NCBI GenBank assembly: GCA_020630835.1
Contig: JAHDIL010000008.1
Span: forward strand, 1-13,326
DNA from: Verrucomicrobiota bacterium
Lineage (GTDB): Bacteria; Verrucomicrobiota; Verrucomicrobiia; Verrucomicrobiales; DEV007
Length of the DNA stretch: 13,326 bases
Direction of reading: 5' to 3'
Within the stretch, counting starts at the first letter, position 1, and each line of letters starts with the position of its first letter. Below are positions 12,953 to 13,326 of the stretch, piece by piece. Both the position numbers and the translations under genes were made by a program. Under the pieces are notes generated by a model. The model saw nothing but the letters and a program-made list of their open reading frames with translations, searched no databases and was not told the origin of the DNA.

Positions 12953-13326
12953 TCACACGACCGGCACATCTGCTAACACAGAGGCGATATAGGGAAACAG
13001 CTGTTTTTTCCGGCTCACGACGCCTTTGAGCACGAATAGATTCTTATCTTTCTCGGGATAGGCAATTGCCTTTAGAATCTCCTCGGGAGCTTCGATTAGT
13101 AATAAACTATCATTTAGCGTAATGTCAGTCACCATTAAGCAGGCAAAGTCCAGGTTGCGCGTTTCTTTTAGATGACGCAGCTCCTGTTGCAGTGCCTCTC
13201 TAGACGGCCAGAAGTAATCGAAACCGATCTCTTCCACTTGAGATATAGAAAGCTTGTAGCCGTTCTCCTCAAACTCTTTCCGGTCTGTCCCGACGGCTTC
13301 CGGCGGAGCGCAGGTGCGCAGGACCG
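12953..13326 (-). CDS. ppaC: Manganese-dependent (family II) inorganic pyrophosphatase, C-terminal part
   Basis: The C-terminal 124 residues of a DHH-family protein; the 5' part lies beyond the right edge, and the frame is open to the window end. It ends at the TGA complementary to 12953-12955. It reads as a DHHA2 domain of family II pyrophosphatase: KEFEENGYKLSISQVEEIGF (an F-x-x-x-G-x-x-x-x-I-x-Q-V-E pattern), then ACLMVTDITLNDSLLLIEA, and finally VLKGVVSRKKQLFPYIASVL near the end. The SRKKQ signature holds the Arg-Lys pair that binds pyrophosphate, so the active site half seen here is intact. These cytoplasmic enzymes hydrolyse pyrophosphate to two phosphates. A GTG at 13235-13237 is not a start, since similarity runs on upstream. 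The gene converges with folP. Confidence 0.88.
   Translation of the reverse strand, partial: VLRTCAPPEAVGTDRKEFEENGYKLSISQVEEIGFDYFWPSREALQQELRHLKETRNLDFACLMVTDITLNDSLLLIEAPEEILKAIAYPEKDKNLFVLKGVVSRKKQLFPYIASVLADVPVV

Noticed and set aside
1..13326. A defence, CRISPR, prophage or other novel multi-gene system
   Set aside because: No direct repeats with regular spacing, no nuclease, integrase or transposase, and no change in base composition obvious by eye; nearly all genes are recognisable housekeeping genes.

Overview
The window looks like ordinary chromosome from a member of the Verrucomicrobiota, probably a marine Opitutae-type bacterium. That placement is an inference from gene content: a secreted arylsulfatase-type protein, a prepilin-like protein with a degenerate H-X9-DG-type tail, a rhomboid-fold protein with a DUF6576-like tail, and a small AP2-domain protein. 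No phage, transposase, CRISPR or defence module was found. Nearly all the DNA codes, with genes on both strands, and many genes have their own intrinsic terminator.

Layout. On the minus strand, 1-2293 holds the 5' part of a secreted sulfatase (running off the left edge), a Nudix hydrolase of the ADP-ribose pyrophosphatase type, and a class II fructose-bisphosphate aldolase with a terminator between the last two. On the plus strand, 2469-3392 is a pseudopilin-like protein, divergent from the aldolase. On the minus strand, 3422-6445 holds a membrane-anchored protein of unknown function, a rhomboid-fold membrane protein whose C-terminal domain lies in another frame, and a stand-alone ABC ATPase. 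From 6612 to 12846 everything is on the plus strand: transaldolase, ribosomal proteins L21 and L27, TrmL, an AP2-like protein, a LolD-like ABC ATPase, HisI, BioB and FolP. At the right edge, on the minus strand, is the C-terminal part of a family II (Mn-dependent) inorganic pyrophosphatase.

How the genes fit together. Most are housekeeping: sugar phosphate metabolism (aldolase, transaldolase), translation (L21, L27, TrmL), and biosynthesis of histidine, biotin and folate. Only L21-L27, BioB-FolP and rhomboid-unknown look like real transcription units. The other neighbours are separated by hairpins with T-runs, several ending only 15-45 nt before the next start codon.

Points most worth a second look: (1) the rhomboid gene appears split by a one-base difference in a run of six A, and the rhomboid core lacks the usual catalytic Ser and His; (2) the AP2-like protein is an internal duplication of about 55 residues; (3) strong hairpins lie directly upstream of bioB, the Nudix gene and rplU and could be attenuators; (4) HisI and the sulfatase have altered key motifs. 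I did not find a convincing wholly new multi-gene system.
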